Shown here piece by piece: positions 13,230 to 14,637 of a stretch of DNA of 14,637 nt. A program made the translations under genes and the position numbers. Each line of letters opens with the position of its first letter. Within the stretch, counting starts at the first letter, position 1. The notes under the pieces are model-generated. The model saw nothing but the letters and a program-made list of their open reading frames with translations. It made no database searches and was not told the origin of the DNA. Source of the stretch: AM-0621 sp964386705 (GTDB lineage Bacteria; Planctomycetota; Planctomycetia; Planctomycetales; Planctomycetaceae); assembly GCA_964386705.1 (NCBI GenBank), contig CAYLTY010000220.1:1-14637 (forward strand), given 5' to 3'.

Positions 13230-14570
13230 ATGCCAGTGACCCACGCAGGTTGTTCCCCGAAGTTGTTTGTCATTGACACTAACGTGATCCTGCATGACGC
13301 AGGGTGCTTAAGAAACTTCGAAGAAAACGACGTTGCCGTCCCCATCACTGTGCTCGAAGAACTGGACCGCTTTAAAAAGGGCAACGACGACATCAACTTT
13401 CAGGCTCGGGCATTTCTGCGGCGCGTCGACGAACTCACCGGCGACGTGCTCTCGCCCGAAGGGGCTTCGCTGGGAGATGGACTCGGTTCCATCCGCGTGA
13501 TCCTTGAAGGGGCCAACAATCAGCGCTTGAAAGACACCTTCCTGGCCGATTGCCCCGATCATCGCATTCTGAACGTCGCTCTGACGCTGCAGCAGCACGA
13601 GTCGCCCCGCCCGGTCGTCCTCGTTTCCAAGGACACCAATCTGCGGATGAAAGCCAAATCACTTGGCTTGACCGCCCAAGATTATAGCACTGACAAGGTC
13701 GAGAGCTTCGACAAGCTTTACACCGGCAAAAGATTAGTGGGCGGGCTTTCGAGTGATTCCGTGGGCCAGTTTTTCAATAATGGCGGTCATGTGCCGCTTG
13801 ACGAGTTGGACTGCGTCGAGAAACCCATCCCCAATGAGAACTTCATTCTGCGAAACGGTTCGAAGTCGGTGCTCGCCACGTACAACGCCAACGAACGATC
13901 GTTTGTGCGCATCGATCGCCTGACCGCATCAGGTATCAGCCCTCGCAACGCCGAGCAATCCTTCGCGCTGCGAGCCCTGATGGACGACCAACTGAAACTC
14001 GTATCGCTGACTGGCAAGGCGGGGTCCGGAAAGACCCTGCTGGCGTTGGCCGCCGCGATGGAATGCCGCTCACGCTATCGCCAGATCCTGTTGGCACGTC
14101 CGGCAGTGCCGTTGAGCAACCGCGACCTCGGTTTCCTTCCCGGCGACATCGACGCGAAGCTCGATCCTTACATGCAGCCGCTATACGACAACCTGGCTGT
14201 GATGAAGCATCCCGTTGGCGAAGCGAATGGATATCAGCGCGGGCCCGAGTTACTGGCGGCCCACCACGTTGAAGTGACTCCGCTAGCCTACATTCGCGGA
14301 CGCAGTCTGCAGCGGGTCTTCTTCATTGTCGATGAGGCTCAGAACCTTACTCCGCACGAGATCAAGACGATCATCACTCGTGCCGGTGAAGGCACCAAGA
14401 TCGTCTTCACGGGTGACATTCATCAGATCGATCACCCTTATCTGGATTCGCTCTCAAATGGCCTGAGCTACCTCATCAACCGCATGGTGGGGCAACCTCT
14501 GTACGGACACGTTTCATTGGAGAAGGGCGAACGCAGCGAATTGGCGGAACTCGCCAGCAATCTTCTGTAG
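13230..14570 (+). CDS. phoH2: PIN-PhoH fusion protein (PhoH2 type ATPase/ribonuclease)
   Basis: A 446-residue cytoplasmic protein, full length for the family. Residues about 10-155 form a PIN nuclease domain with its acidic residues in place: Asp16 (FVIDTNVIL), Glu43/Glu44 (VLEELDRFKKG), Asp110 (CPDHRIL) and Asp135 (VSKDTNLRMKA). Residues about 235-446 form the PhoH P-loop ATPase: Walker A GKAGSGKT (262-269), the family motif LGFLPGDIDAKLDPYMQPLYDNL (about 300-322) and Walker B FFIVDEAQNL (Asp368, Glu369), followed by FTGDIHQIDHPYLD. Mycobacterial PhoH2 unwinds and cleaves RNA using ATP, so a similar RNA-processing role is expected; it is also sometimes paired with an antitoxin-like small gene, but none is seen just upstream. 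A strong ribosome binding site precedes the ATG and a terminator follows the stop closely, so it is probably its own transcript. Confidence 0.95.
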   Translation: MPVTHAGCSPKLFVIDTNVILHDAGCLRNFEENDVAVPITVLEELDRFKKGNDDINFQARAFLRRVDELTGDVLSPEGASLGDGLGSIRVILEGANNQRLKDTFLADCPDHRILNVALTLQQHESPRPVVLVSKDTNLRMKAKSLGLTAQDYSTDKVESFDKLYTGKRLVGGLSSDSVGQFFNNGGHVPLDELDCVEKPIPNENFILRNGSKSVLATYNANERSFVRIDRLTASGISPRNAEQSFALRALMDDQLKLVSLTGKAGSGKTLLALAAAMECRSRYRQILLARPAVPLSNRDLGFLPGDIDAKLDPYMQPLYDNLAVMKHPVGEANGYQRGPELLAAHHVEVTPLAYIRGRSLQRVFFIVDEAQNLTPHEIKTIITRAGEGTKIVFTGDIHQIDHPYLDSLSNGLSYLINRMVGQPLYGHVSLEKGERSELAELASNLL

Positions 14571-14587
14571 TTGACCATCTCAACAAA

Positions 14588-14637
14588 AACGCGAGCCATC
14601 GATTCTGTCTTCAGAACAGTGATCGATGGCTCGCGTT
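14588..14637. terminator. Strong intrinsic terminator after phoH2, cut by the window end
   Basis: A perfect 16-bp stem: 14588-14603 pairs with 14622-14637 (AACGCGAGCCATCGAT and its complement), with an 18-base loop that has a small inner stem CTGT/ACAG. It begins 18 bases after the phoH2 stop. AAAAA (14585-14589) precedes the left arm and TT ends the window on the right, so a T-tract probably continues outside and the structure would work in both directions. Confidence 0.85.

Overview
The window reads as chromosomal DNA of a member of the Planctomycetota. The strongest signs are a DUF1559 protein with a pseudopilin N-terminus and an H-X9-DG motif, a small lipoprotein paired with it, a hydroxypyruvate-isomerase-like TIM barrel of the planctomycete type, a CRTAC1/FG-GAP/UnbV-type lipoprotein, and a GT-C/TPR membrane protein. 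GC content looks moderately high by eye (not counted). Genes are spaced with weak or absent Shine-Dalgarno sequences in about half the cases. No tRNA, rRNA, transposase, CRISPR array or phage gene was seen.

Layout. 1-360: 3' part of a hydroxypyruvate-isomerase-like gene, followed by a palindromic dispersed-type repeat. 560-1213: trpF, alone, without other trp genes. 1321-2610: a DUF1015 protein of unknown function. 2611-3049: a 439-base non-coding stretch unusually rich in short perfect hairpins. 3050-4543: lipoprotein plus DUF1559 pseudopilin-like pair. 4574-5767 (minus strand): a membrane-anchored TPR protein, convergent with the pair and divergent from what follows. 5832-11140: a three-gene run consisting of a TMTC-like GT-C glycosyltransferase with C-terminal TPRs, a membrane-anchored SGNH hydrolase, and a seven-motif calcium beta-propeller lipoprotein whose start overlaps the SGNH stop by four bases. 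11280-12410: ada (complete bifunctional alkylation-response regulator/methyltransferase). 12478-12549: a possible 23-codon leader ORF whose stop lies in the ribosome binding site of the next gene. 12561-13049: a DinB-superfamily metal-binding four-helix protein. 13230-14570: a PIN-PhoH fusion (PhoH2 type). The window ends in a strong 16-bp-stem terminator.

How the genes may work together. The region from 4574 to 11140 is the most promising unexplained locus: a TPR membrane protein, a putative protein O-glycosyltransferase, an SGNH esterase/acyltransferase-like protein and a surface calcium-propeller lipoprotein. I infer an envelope glycoprotein or glycan-modification system; this is not demonstrated by the sequence alone. 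The ada and DinB-like genes form a plausible DNA-alkylation or thiol-stress neighbourhood. The remaining genes (trpF, DUF1015, phoH2) look like ordinary, unlinked housekeeping genes.
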